From assembly GCF_963677125.1 (NCBI RefSeq), contig NZ_OY781882.1, forward strand, positions 3,046,501 through 3,110,500: a DNA stretch of 64,000 nt, in the 5' to 3' direction. This DNA comes from an uncultured Desulfobacter sp. GTDB taxonomy: Bacteria > Desulfobacterota > Desulfobacteria > Desulfobacterales > Desulfobacteraceae. This document shows positions 53,189-62,474 of this stretch, one piece after another. Under the pieces are notes generated by a model. The model was given only the letters and a program-made list of their open reading frames with translations, did not search any database and was not told the origin of the DNA. The translations under genes were made by a program, and so were the position numbers. Positions within the stretch are counted from its first letter, which is position 1; the number at the start of each line of letters is the position of its first letter.

Positions 53189-54846
53189 AAACAAGAATAT
53201 ATACTCATCCTTATGTATTAGCGGGACTTATCCCTCTTCTATTTTTTCTTGTTTTTTATTTTTATCCCCTGGCCGGTATCTTTCTTAGAAGCTTTGTACC
53301 AAATTTTCCCCAAAACCTTCATATCGATCTTTCCTTTTTGAATCAGGTTACCGGATCACAGCGTCTTCACCACATCATTTGGTTCACCTTCTGGCAGGCG
53401 GGCGTATCCACGGGCCTGACCCTGGTGTTTGCCTTTCCATGCGCCTTTGTCATGTCCCATTACCAGTTTAAGGGAAAACAATTTTTAATCCTGTGCGCCT
53501 CTATCCCCTTTGTCCTGCCTGCCGTGGTTGTCGCCGCAGCCCTTGATGCAAGTTTCGGCAAAAACGGATGGCTGGGCATGTTAAATATCCGCCACCCCCT
53601 GGGTCTGATTTTCATGGCCCATGTATTTTACAATTTTTCGGTGATGCTCAGAATTTTGACCAGCTTCTGGACAGGATTGCGGGGCAAATCCCAGGAAGCC
53701 GCAGCCATGCTCGGGGCTGGACCGTTTCAGACGTTTATCTATATTACTTTGCCCCTTCTCATGCCTGCCATATGGGCGGCTTGTTTTCTAGTATTCATTT
53801 TTTGTTTCTCAAGTTTCGGCATCATTCTGATTCTTGGGGGGCCTGCCTATTCAACCATAGAAGCAGAAATATACCGCCAGGCCGCCTATATGTTCAACCT
53901 GCCGGTGGCATCTTTTCTCTCGTTGCTTCAAATCGGTTTTACCTTATTGCTCATGGGCTGCTACACCGCCTTTTCCCGAAAGGCTGTTCGCTTTGCGCCA
54001 ACAACCGGCCGCACCCATTTTAAACAGCCGAAAAGATTCCGGGAAAAGGCCGCCGTCACAGGCAGCAGCCTTTTTATTATCCTGTTATGCCTTTTCCCCC
54101 TGGCAGCCCTTGCCGGAAAGTCCCTGGTCCATGAAGGACAATTGTCCCTGATTTATTACCGTGCCATTTTTGACAATCCTGCAAACTCTATTTTCCATGT
54201 CCCGCCCTTTACTGCGATAAAATTCTCTTTTATATTTGCGGGTGCAGCCCTCGTTATCGCCGTTGTCACAGGTCTGTGCGCCGCCCTTTGCCTGAATCAT
54301 TTGGACCGGATAAAAGCAAAAGGGTTTACCGCATTTTTTGACCCGTTATTTATGCTGCCCCTGTCTACTTCGGCAGTTACGTTAGGTTTCGGTATTATCA
54401 TCACCCTGGACCGTCCGCCGCTTAACCTGCGGACATCAGCACTGCTTGTTCCTTTGGTTCATGCCCTAGTTGGATTTCCCTTTGTACTTCGGTCGGTGCT
54501 GCCTGCCCTGAAAAGTATACCCAATGACATCAGGGAGGCCGCCGCCACATTAGGCGCCGCCCCTGGGGCAATACTCCGAAGCATTGACCTGCCGCTAATA
54601 TCCGGTGCGCTGACAGCAGGCGCCGTGTTTGCTTTTACCATCAGCATGGGAGAATTCGGTGCCACAATCTTTACGGCAGGACCACGCACGCCCACCATCC
54701 CCATAGCCATTTACCGATTTTTAGGCCAGCCGGGCGCCATGAATTACGGTCAGGCCATGGCCATCTCCACCCTTCTGATGATTATTACAGCAGTTGGTTT
54801 TATCCTCATTGAGAAAACCAATTTAAAAGGGGCACAACAATTTTAA
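53185..54846 (+). CDS. thiP: Thiamine ABC importer permease (ThiP)
   Basis: Inner-membrane protein of 553 residues made of two similar six-helix halves, each with a coupling loop (EAAAMLGAGPFQTF in the first, REAAATLGAAPGAI in the second). This double layout is typical of ThiP and of ferric-iron permeases. The start is taken as GTG 53185, overlapping the thiB stop by 4 bp; an ATG at 53164 is an alternative. With thiB and thiQ it forms one transporter. Confidence 0.87.
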   Translation: MKTRIYTHPYVLAGLIPLLFFLVFYFYPLAGIFLRSFVPNFPQNLHIDLSFLNQVTGSQRLHHIIWFTFWQAGVSTGLTLVFAFPCAFVMSHYQFKGKQFLILCASIPFVLPAVVVAAALDASFGKNGWLGMLNIRHPLGLIFMAHVFYNFSVMLRILTSFWTGLRGKSQEAAAMLGAGPFQTFIYITLPLLMPAIWAACFLVFIFCFSSFGIILILGGPAYSTIEAEIYRQAAYMFNLPVASFLSLLQIGFTLLLMGCYTAFSRKAVRFAPTTGRTHFKQPKRFREKAAVTGSSLFIILLCLFPLAALAGKSLVHEGQLSLIYYRAIFDNPANSIFHVPPFTAIKFSFIFAGAALVIAVVTGLCAALCLNHLDRIKAKGFTAFFDPLFMLPLSTSAVTLGFGIIITLDRPPLNLRTSALLVPLVHALVGFPFVLRSVLPALKSIPNDIREAAATLGAAPGAILRSIDLPLISGALTAGAVFAFTISMGEFGATIFTAGPRTPTIPIAIYRFLGQPGAMNYGQAMAISTLLMIITAVGFILIEKTNLKGAQQF

Positions 54847-55559
54847 TGGAACATGAACTCATCATACACAACCTAAACAAAACCGACGCAACAGGCAGCT
54901 ATTTGCTGAACAACATCAATCTTACCCTGCCCCGGGGCAGCCGCCTGTCTGTGTTAGGTCCTTCGGGCAGCGGGAAAACCACACTGTTGCGCATGATTGC
55001 AGGGCTTGACACACCGAGCTCAGGCGATATCCGGTTCAACGGCGCTTCTATCCTGGATCTGCCCCCATACAAGCGCAACTTCGGCATGATGTTCCAGGAC
55101 TATGCATTGTTTCCCCACATGAATGTATCTGCCAACATTGCATTCGGCCTGAAAATGAAGGGTCTCCCCAGACAGAAACAGACCCCAATTGTAGAACAGA
55201 TGCTGACCCTGACCAATCTTGAGGGCTTTGGACACCGCAAAATAGATGAACTGTCCGGGGGCGAGCGCCAGCGGGTGGCCCTGGCAAGAACCCTTGCCCC
55301 GGGCCCCAGGCTGCTCATGCTGGACGAACCGTTAAGCGCACTGGACCGGGTCTTGCGAAAACACTTGTTGGAGCAGCTTACGCAAATTTTATCCCGGCTG
55401 CACATCACGACCATCTTTGTCACCCATGACCACGAAGAAGCCTTTGCCGCAGGCGATCAAATCATCCTGATGAACAAGGGCTGCATTGTCCAGTCCGGCA
55501 CTCCCGAAGATCTTTCACAGCACCCGGTGAATGACTGGGTCCGGCAGTTTATGGGTTAA
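54846..55559 (+). CDS. thiQ: Thiamine ABC importer ATPase (ThiQ)
   Basis: ABC ATPase of 237 residues. It has Walker A GPSGSGKTTLLRMI, the signature LSGGERQRVALARTL, Walker B LLMLDEPLSALD and H-loop THDHEEAFA. The short length, without a C-terminal regulatory domain, fits ThiQ. Its start shares one base with the permease stop. No TPP riboswitch was recognised upstream of the operon. Confidence 0.87.
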   Translation: MEHELIIHNLNKTDATGSYLLNNINLTLPRGSRLSVLGPSGSGKTTLLRMIAGLDTPSSGDIRFNGASILDLPPYKRNFGMMFQDYALFPHMNVSANIAFGLKMKGLPRQKQTPIVEQMLTLTNLEGFGHRKIDELSGGERQRVALARTLAPGPRLLMLDEPLSALDRVLRKHLLEQLTQILSRLHITTIFVTHDHEEAFAAGDQIILMNKGCIVQSGTPEDLSQHPVNDWVRQFMG

Positions 55560-55702
55560 AGAAAGTCCCATTCCTCAAGAATTGTTCTTGCCTCTTGATG
55601 CCCTTACAAATATAATCAGGTAGTTCATTTTCCTATAGCCCATAATTCATCGCTATGAGCGAAAAGCCGCTCAAAGGACGATATTCATATGGAAAAACCG
55701 TC

Positions 55703-57610
55703 ATGAAAAAACAGGCTGCCATCATCTTAATTATGTGCGGGGCCGTTTTTGCAATGGTGATGCCCTGCGCGGCCCAGAAAAAAAAGATACTCTATGTGGA
55801 CTCCTATCATCCCGATTATTTGTGGAGCGCCCAGATCACCCGGGGTATCCAAACAGTCATAGATGACATTCCTGATATTGAACTTGACATATTCAGGATG
55901 GATACCAAAAGAAACAAATCCCTGGAATTTAAAAAGGCTGCCGCACTCAGGGCCAAAAAGAAAATTGAAACCTTCAAGCCGGACGTGGTGATTGCTTCGG
56001 ACGACAATGCCGCAAAATATCTGATTGTACCTTATTATCTCAACACGACTCTGCCCTTTGTGTTCTGCGGCATCAACTGGGATGCCTCAACCTATGGATT
56101 CCCGGCATCCAACGTCACCGGCATGGTGGAAACATCCTTTTTTGAAACCGGATTGGCCACCTTAAAGCCGTTTGCAAAAGGAGGCCGAATCGGATTTTTA
56201 TCCTCGGACACGGAATCCCAGAAAAAAAACATAGATGAGCTGACCCAAAGAGTCAAGGAGCACTTAACTGTCCGAACTGCGAAGACCTTTGAGCAGCTCA
56301 AACAAAACTTCCTTGACCTTCAGGGAGAATGCGACATGATCATTTTCCAGGATTTTCGGTCCGTCAAGGGGTTCAACCACGAGGCAATGAAGGCCTTTGC
56401 CAATACCCATACAAAGGTACCCACACTGGCCATGGCGAATTTTATGGTTGATTATACCCTGATCGTCTATGCCAAAAGCGGCGAGGAGCAGGGAGAATAT
56501 GCAGCCCGAACCGCCCTTCAAATTTTAAACGGTCGCTCTCCGGGCGATATCCCGGTCATTACAAACAAAACGGTGAAAATCTACCTGAACATGACACTGG
56601 CGAAAAATCTTGGCATTAAATTTCCCATGACCCTGATGGACTACGCCCAACTGGTCACCGCAGAGCAAAAAAAACTGCTTTATATCAACTCCTATCACAA
56701 GGGATATCAATGGAGTGACAATATTGAAAAAGGACTGCTCAAGGCCCTTGGCATAGAATTTGACCCGGACAGCAACCCCATTGACACATCCCTTGGTCCG
56801 GTTCAGATGAAAATAGTGCGTATGGACACCAAACGCAATAAGAAAGAAGCATTCAAAAAAGAGGAGGCACTCAAGGCCAAAGCCGTGATTGAAACCTGGC
56901 AACCCGACATCGTGGTGACCAGCGACGACAATGCATGCAAATACCTGATCGCACCCTATTATATCGACTCTGACCTGCCCATTGTATTCTGCGGGGTCAA
57001 CTTTGATGCTTCAATGTACGGCTTCCCCACCCCTAACATCACCGGCATGGTGGAAGTCGCCCCGTATGCCGAAACCATCGCTCTGATGAAACAGTTCTCC
57101 CGGGGAAACCGGATGGGATTCATCGGCACAGACACCTTATCAAATAGAAAGGAATTCGCCCATGTAGCAAAAAGGATAGATACAACAAATTGGCAGGTGC
57201 GGCGGGTTTCGAGTTTTGAGCAGTGGAAAACAGCGTATCTTAAACTCCAGGAAGAGGTGGATATGCTGATATTGACGGATTGCAGCTATGTCAAAGGCTG
57301 GAATGTTAAAGCGGTGGAAAATTTTATCCTTGAAAACACCAAAATCATTACTGGCGGCGTCAGTGACAACGATATAGTGTACGCGCTTTTGGGTCGGATC
57401 AAAATGGGCGAAGAACAGGGATGGTGGGCCGGAAAAACCGCCTTGAAAATCCTGAACGGCACGCCCCCCGCTGCCATTCCTGTAACCACCAACAAATACT
57501 CAAAGCTGATTTTGAATATGAAGCTGGCCAAACGCATGGGGATTGTCTTTCCCATGGAACTGATCGAAGAAGCAGGTTTTGTAGACAATGACGAGGACGG
57601 CCTGCAATGA
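55703..57610 (+). CDS. Exported binding protein with two tandem ABC_sub_bind-like domains
   Basis: A 635-residue exported protein with a signal peptide (1-25). The two halves are clear duplicates: about 26-320 begins KKKILYVDSYHPDYLWS, and about 323-620 begins KKLLYINSYHKGYQWS. Both contain RMDTKRNK, a SDDNA.KYLI.PYY segment, and the end of a VFCG.N.DAS.YGFP.. NxTGMVE block. The fold resembles ABC_sub_bind proteins, which bind small ligands. No ABC permease is nearby. The sensor kinase gene overlaps its stop (57607-57610), so it may act as a ligand-binding partner of the kinase. ATG 55703 has GGAAAA 8 bp upstream. Confidence 0.82.
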   Translation: MKKQAAIILIMCGAVFAMVMPCAAQKKKILYVDSYHPDYLWSAQITRGIQTVIDDIPDIELDIFRMDTKRNKSLEFKKAAALRAKKKIETFKPDVVIASDDNAAKYLIVPYYLNTTLPFVFCGINWDASTYGFPASNVTGMVETSFFETGLATLKPFAKGGRIGFLSSDTESQKKNIDELTQRVKEHLTVRTAKTFEQLKQNFLDLQGECDMIIFQDFRSVKGFNHEAMKAFANTHTKVPTLAMANFMVDYTLIVYAKSGEEQGEYAARTALQILNGRSPGDIPVITNKTVKIYLNMTLAKNLGIKFPMTLMDYAQLVTAEQKKLLYINSYHKGYQWSDNIEKGLLKALGIEFDPDSNPIDTSLGPVQMKIVRMDTKRNKKEAFKKEEALKAKAVIETWQPDIVVTSDDNACKYLIAPYYIDSDLPIVFCGVNFDASMYGFPTPNITGMVEVAPYAETIALMKQFSRGNRMGFIGTDTLSNRKEFAHVAKRIDTTNWQVRRVSSFEQWKTAYLKLQEEVDMLILTDCSYVKGWNVKAVENFILENTKIITGGVSDNDIVYALLGRIKMGEEQGWWAGKTALKILNGTPPAAIPVTTNKYSKLILNMKLAKRMGIVFPMELIEEAGFVDNDEDGLQ

Positions 57611-59526
57611 AATACCATTCCATAACGTTTAAGCTTCTTTTTTTCATCGTCTGTGCCTTTATGCTGACAACCTTTTCCGTGCTTGTCTTGTCGGACATTC
57701 AGTTACGACGAGTGATAGATAAAAGCCAGGCATCTATTTATGAAGAAAAAATCGACGGGATCCTCGGCCTTTTAGGCTCATACCATCAGCGACTGAAAAA
57801 GACCGAACTGATCGACGTCTATGAGCAGGACTTCAAAAAAAAAGCAATAGAAAACATAGCCCAAGTTATACAAAACCAGAAATACGGGGTTGAACTACTC
57901 ATCCTTGACCATGAGGGCAATCTGGTTTTCAGCCCTCGCCTGCTGCCCGGCACTCCAGCACCCCTCGCCGACATATCCAACGGAAAAATTCTAAAAGCGG
58001 ACCGGGGAAATTTTGACTATAGGTTAAACGGTGTGGACAACTGGTGCATTTTTAAGCAATTTGCACCCTGGCAGTGGCGCATCGCCTACACCCTGCCACT
58101 GGATTACAAGTACAACGACGCGAAAACCTTTTTCAACTTTATGCTCCTTATTATGGTGGGCATCAGTCTTACGGCCACCATCCTTCTCTCATGTGTCGTG
58201 ACCCAGTTTACATACCCCATTACCCGGCTGACAGCTATTTCCGCACGAATGGCCAAAGGAGATCTGGATCAAAAAATAAATCTTGACGGAAAAGATGAAA
58301 TAGGGATACTGGCCCATTCCTTTGAACTCATGCGGGACTCCATCAAGGAAAAAATATCCCGGTTAAGTAGTCTGCAGAACTATCTGTCCAATATCATTGA
58401 CTCAATGCCTTCCATGCTCATCGGCGTGGATAACCATGGCAAGGTTACCCAGTGGAACAAGACTGCGGAACAGACCACAGGGATTGAGACTCTCACAGCC
58501 CAGGGGCAACCGCTTTTAGAAATACTGCCAAGGATGACGTCACAGATGCCGCAGATCTTCGAAAGCATCCAGACCCGGGAAGTTCGCCAGAAGCGAAAAA
58601 ACCCAAGGCACTCGGAAAATGGGACCCAATACGAAGACGTCACCATCTATCCTTTGATTGATAACGGTGTGGGAGGTGCGGTAATCCGATTGGACGACGT
58701 AACAGAAAAGGTCCGTCTTGAAGAGATGATGGTCCAGTCGGAAAAAATGCTTTCCGTGGGCGGACTTGCCGCCGGTATGGCACATGAAATAAACAATCCA
58801 TTGGCCAGCATGCTCCAGACAGCCGACGTCATGGAAAGCCGATTGTCAAAGGACTCAAAAATCAATGCCAATATCCGGGCGGCTGAACAGGCCGGCACGT
58901 CAATGGAAGCGGTCCAGTCTTTTATGGAATCCCGGGGGATTTTCCGGATGATCAGCACCATTAACCAGTCCGGCCGCAGGGTAGCGGATATTGTGGACAA
59001 CATGCTTTCCTTTGCCCGCAAAGAGGAGTCCAAAATTTCCTTGACCGTATTGGAACATCTGCTGGATAAAACCCTGGATCTTGCAGCTACCGATTACAAT
59101 TTAAAAAAAGAGTATGATTTTAAACAGATCAGGATCACCAGAGAATACCAGGCGGGGGGCACCCCCAAGGTGCCCTGTGAAAGCAGCAAAATCCAGCAGG
59201 TCCTGCTCAATATTTTCAGAAACGGGGCGCAAGCCATGCAAGAATTCGGACAAAAAAAACCTCAATTCATTATTCGCACCTGGTTTCAACCAGAGAAAAA
59301 CCAGGTATGCATGGAAATCCGGGACAATGGTCCGGGCATGGACGAAACGATACGCAAACGCGTTTTCGAGCCGTTTTATACCACCAAGCCGGTGGGCGTA
59401 GGAACAGGTCTGGGATTGTCTGTATCCTACTTTATTATCAAAGAGAATCATGACGGGGATATCAGAGTGGAGTCAAGCCCTGGGAACGGTACAGCATTTA
59501 TTATCTGCCTTCCCGCTGAGATATGA
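57607..59526 (+). CDS. Membrane sensor histidine kinase with HAMP and PAS domains
   Basis: Sensor kinase of 639 residues: first helix (about 8-28), periplasmic Cache-like region (about 30-175), second helix (about 178-200), HAMP (about 200-250), PAS (about 255-370), HisKA with GMAHEINNPLA (about 391-401), and HATPase with NIFRNGAQAM, DNGPGMDE (about 572) and GVGTGLGLSV. It is co-translated with the duplicated binding protein, which is likely its periplasmic partner. No response regulator is encoded near it. Confidence 0.88.
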   Translation: MKYHSITFKLLFFIVCAFMLTTFSVLVLSDIQLRRVIDKSQASIYEEKIDGILGLLGSYHQRLKKTELIDVYEQDFKKKAIENIAQVIQNQKYGVELLILDHEGNLVFSPRLLPGTPAPLADISNGKILKADRGNFDYRLNGVDNWCIFKQFAPWQWRIAYTLPLDYKYNDAKTFFNFMLLIMVGISLTATILLSCVVTQFTYPITRLTAISARMAKGDLDQKINLDGKDEIGILAHSFELMRDSIKEKISRLSSLQNYLSNIIDSMPSMLIGVDNHGKVTQWNKTAEQTTGIETLTAQGQPLLEILPRMTSQMPQIFESIQTREVRQKRKNPRHSENGTQYEDVTIYPLIDNGVGGAVIRLDDVTEKVRLEEMMVQSEKMLSVGGLAAGMAHEINNPLASMLQTADVMESRLSKDSKINANIRAAEQAGTSMEAVQSFMESRGIFRMISTINQSGRRVADIVDNMLSFARKEESKISLTVLEHLLDKTLDLAATDYNLKKEYDFKQIRITREYQAGGTPKVPCESSKIQQVLLNIFRNGAQAMQEFGQKKPQFIIRTWFQPEKNQVCMEIRDNGPGMDETIRKRVFEPFYTTKPVGVGTGLGLSVSYFIIKENHDGDIRVESSPGNGTAFIICLPAEI

Positions 59527-59532
59527 AAAAAA

Positions 59533-60519
59533 TTAGTAAAAAAGGAGAATCCAGACCAGAACCAGTATTCTGGACAAAAGACCGAACGCCATGGTCAAAA
59601 CACAGATGGCAGTACCGTTACGGCCCCCGTAAATGGCGATATACCGAGGCAGAGTCCGGCGCAGGCGGGTGACGGGTATCATAAGAAGTCCGCCCGCGAT
59701 CAGGGCTGTGATCGCTTCATATCCGGTGATGCTGTTTTGGGTTAAAAGGGTCGACATGTAGCTGATCCCCGCAACCGGACTGAATATGTAGGTGGTGAGC
59801 GGGCCAATGACGGCCGGGGAGAGGCCAAGGGCGGAGGTCAAAGGGGCAATACCCGTCTCTACCCAGGAGAGCATGCCCGACTCAGTCAACACCTGAACGA
59901 GCAGGGTCACAACCGCCAGCACACCGATCATTTTGAAAAACATTTTTTTCCGGGCATCCCAGGCGTCTTTTAAAAGCTGGTTAAAACTGCGGTGAAGACA
60001 ATTCGGATCGTCCGGTGAGCATTCATAGGCCGAAAACGGATCATCCCCTGATTCCAACGGTTCTGCGCCATTGCTCCGCATCCTTCCACGAACCAATACA
60101 TAACAAAGTTTCAATGCGCCGGTAAGCCAGAAGGCCGTAATGTAAATCATGGCCAGTCGGGCACCCAGCAGAGGCAGAACGATGGGCAGCTGAAAGGTCA
60201 GGGTCTCTTTGAGGTGAAAGGGCACCGTGTTGAGGACGCCGGTTAGCCTTAATTCACGGTTATCCAGCCGTCCGTCTGCATGGAATTGGGCGGCCATGGT
60301 GTGAGCCGCAATCATGGAGCCTATTGCGGCTAAAAAACAAAACGCTGTTTCGATGGGCAGCCGGGCGGCCCTTGCCACAGGCTTTCCAACAGGTTTCAGG
60401 TAGCGCATCAGCCCCATCTGCATGAACAGCTCCACCCCGAAAAGACTGATAAACATGACCGAACCCATTCGAAACACCAGGTCCAGGGTAAACATCATTG
60501 AAGATAATAAAATTTCCAT
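59533..60519 (-). CDS. Nucleoside-recognition (Gate) domain membrane protein
   Basis: Inner-membrane protein of 328 residues with about eight helices. Two regions resemble the Gate/nucleoside recognition domain found in SpmA, SpmB and nucleoside transporters, for example FCFLAAIGSMIAAHTMAAQF and FSPVAGISYMSTLLTQNSI. The middle (about 150-180) is an unusual charged, Cys-containing cytoplasmic loop (SAYECSPDDPNCLH). Transport of a nucleoside-like or other solute is possible but not shown. It converges on the sensor kinase gene with 6 bp between them. Confidence 0.78.
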   Translation of the reverse strand: MEILLSSMMFTLDLVFRMGSVMFISLFGVELFMQMGLMRYLKPVGKPVARAARLPIETAFCFLAAIGSMIAAHTMAAQFHADGRLDNRELRLTGVLNTVPFHLKETLTFQLPIVLPLLGARLAMIYITAFWLTGALKLCYVLVRGRMRSNGAEPLESGDDPFSAYECSPDDPNCLHRSFNQLLKDAWDARKKMFFKMIGVLAVVTLLVQVLTESGMLSWVETGIAPLTSALGLSPAVIGPLTTYIFSPVAGISYMSTLLTQNSITGYEAITALIAGGLLMIPVTRLRRTLPRYIAIYGGRNGTAICVLTMAFGLLSRILVLVWILLFY

Positions 60520-60588
60520 ACCCTATCATAGTGGGTTTTCAGCACCGGTAAAGCGAAAAGATGATCAGGAGACTTAAGGCATTGTGGA

Positions 60589-61872
60589 TTATTTCATCAA
60601 ACTTGCTTCAAGGCCAAGCCCATAGGCCACACTGGTAAACGCATCGGCGGTTTTAATCTTATCTGCGCCCAGGCGGGACTCAAAGACGGCCCGGATCATG
60701 GGGATATATGAAGATCCGCCGGTCAGAAACACGGCATTAAGCTGTGCAGGCGTGACACCGGCATTGGCAAGGGTATCTGCCACGCAGTCGTCTATCTGCG
60801 CAACCAAATCCTGGATCATATCTTCAAACGCCGTTTTTGTGACAGACTCTTCAATGACGATGCCGTAATCCTTGAAATTGACCGTGGCGTCATCGTGGTC
60901 TGACAGTCGGCATTTGGCCGATTCGATGGCCCGGAATAACAGATACCCATAATTATCACTGATCAAACGTTCCAGATTTTCCAGCAGGCGCTTGTCTCTA
61001 AGCCCGGCACAGACCTTGAGTTCTTTTATACTCCCAAGGGTTTGGGGTCGCCGAAGCCATGGGATGCGGTGCCATTGCATCAGATGGCTCAAAACCAAGG
61101 GCGACAATCCCGTAAGATTGTCACTGAACATGGATTTGACTTTCACATCCGTACCATAATATTTTGCCACCTTGTGGCGCATGATCAGGGCATCAAAATT
61201 ATCCCCGCCGATATAAAGCCCGCCAACGGAAAGAATGTCCTTTTGCCTGTCTCCGGCATGTGGGGGATTGCCCACCCTGAGCACGGTAAAATCAGAACTG
61301 CCCGCACCAAAGTCGCCCACCAGCACAATCTGTTCCTGTTTTGAAACCAGGCTATTTTCATAGGCCCGGGCAGCGGCAACCGGCTCCATCTGCAGGGAAA
61401 TCTCCTTGAACCCGGCAAGCTCGGCTGCTTTGATCAGTCGCCGTGTTGCGGTTTCTTCCCGTTCTTCATCTGTGGAAAACACAACCGGACGGCCCAGTAC
61501 AACCTGGTCCACATCACGGTCGATAATTTTTTCCCCTCGCTCTTTCATGGTCTTGAGCAGATAAGCAATCAACTCTTCTATGGTGTAATTTTTACCGTAG
61601 ACATTTGTTTGTTGAAAGGACGTGTCCGACAAAAAAGATTTAATCGACTGCATGTACCGGCCTTCGGCACCGTTGTCGATATATTGTTTGACCCCTTCAT
61701 AGCCCACAAAGGAGAGATGTTGTCCCTCTTCCTTAATAAAATAAAGAATGGATTTCAAAGAATTTGAAAGGGGATTACCCGGATCGATATCTAAAAGTTG
61801 GACCCGGCCGTCAACACTTGCAGCCAGGGCAGAGTTAGAGGTACCAAAATCAATGCCAAATATAGGGGACAT
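60589..61872 (-). CDS. yegD: YegD-type Hsp70-family chaperone
   Basis: Hsp70-like ATPase of 427 residues. It starts IFGIDFGTSNSALA (phosphate loop 1), contains VLVGDFGAGSSDFTVLR (phosphate loop 2) and near the C-terminus VFLTGGSSYIPMIR. It covers only the nucleotide-binding domain, as in E. coli YegD; there is no substrate-binding C-terminal domain. A chaperone-like or regulatory ATPase role is assumed. Confidence 0.88.
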   Translation of the reverse strand: MSPIFGIDFGTSNSALAASVDGRVQLLDIDPGNPLSNSLKSILYFIKEEGQHLSFVGYEGVKQYIDNGAEGRYMQSIKSFLSDTSFQQTNVYGKNYTIEELIAYLLKTMKERGEKIIDRDVDQVVLGRPVVFSTDEEREETATRRLIKAAELAGFKEISLQMEPVAAARAYENSLVSKQEQIVLVGDFGAGSSDFTVLRVGNPPHAGDRQKDILSVGGLYIGGDNFDALIMRHKVAKYYGTDVKVKSMFSDNLTGLSPLVLSHLMQWHRIPWLRRPQTLGSIKELKVCAGLRDKRLLENLERLISDNYGYLLFRAIESAKCRLSDHDDATVNFKDYGIVIEESVTKTAFEDMIQDLVAQIDDCVADTLANAGVTPAQLNAVFLTGGSSYIPMIRAVFESRLGADKIKTADAFTSVAYGLGLEASLMK

Positions 61873-61970
61873 ACGCTTTCCTGAGAGTGCCCGGCAATAC
61901 CGGGGCCATTAACGGTTAAAAAATGAACCGATATGTATACAGGATTAAAGCAAAAATTAAAAGCCCCAAT

Positions 61971-62474
61971 TTAGTTATAGGAACCCCGGGCTTTGCGCAG
62001 AAGAGCTGCGTTTTTGGCCTTGACGTCAGGATACGCGGCAGCCAGGCTGTTGGATTTTTTGGCCAGGGAGATCGCCTGGACGACATTTCCCTGGTCATAC
62101 TGGGCCCTAGCCATCAAGTGCCAGACCAGCGGGTCCTGACCGTCAATATACAATGCCTGCTCCATAATAGAAAAGGCACGTTGGGGTTGCTTGTTTTTAA
62201 GTTGATTTTCAGCATTTTTAATCATCCGTGCCAGTGCCTTGGGGCGGGGGCGTTGAACAGGCCGGACAGCAGACAAAAGCGGATTCTGATCTTCGCCTCC
62301 CCCCCCAACCGTCGAATCATCGGGCATACTGTTTTGATCTGGTACAGCCCCGCCGATCTCAGGCACGGATTGAGGGGGTAGATGGGACTGGGGCATTGAA
62401 ACAGGTCTTTTCTGGGCACAGGCAGATAAAACAAAAAGAGACATAACGAGAAGATAAAAACAAAATTTTTTCAT
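61971..62474 (-). CDS. Small TPR-like outer-membrane lipoprotein
   Basis: Lipoprotein of 167 residues with a signal peptide ending LSAC (cysteine 19), a Pro/Gln/Ser-rich linker (about 20-80) and a helical TPR-like part (about 85-160, with RARQ-like and QALYIDGQDPLVWHLMARAQY). Its start overlaps the PBP gene stop by 4 bp (62471-62474), so the two are coupled. A role in activating the penicillin-binding protein, like LpoB, is possible by analogy. Confidence 0.75.
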   Translation of the reverse strand: MKKFCFYLLVMSLFVLSACAQKRPVSMPQSHLPPQSVPEIGGAVPDQNSMPDDSTVGGGGEDQNPLLSAVRPVQRPRPKALARMIKNAENQLKNKQPQRAFSIMEQALYIDGQDPLVWHLMARAQYDQGNVVQAISLAKKSNSLAAAYPDVKAKNAALLRKARGSYN

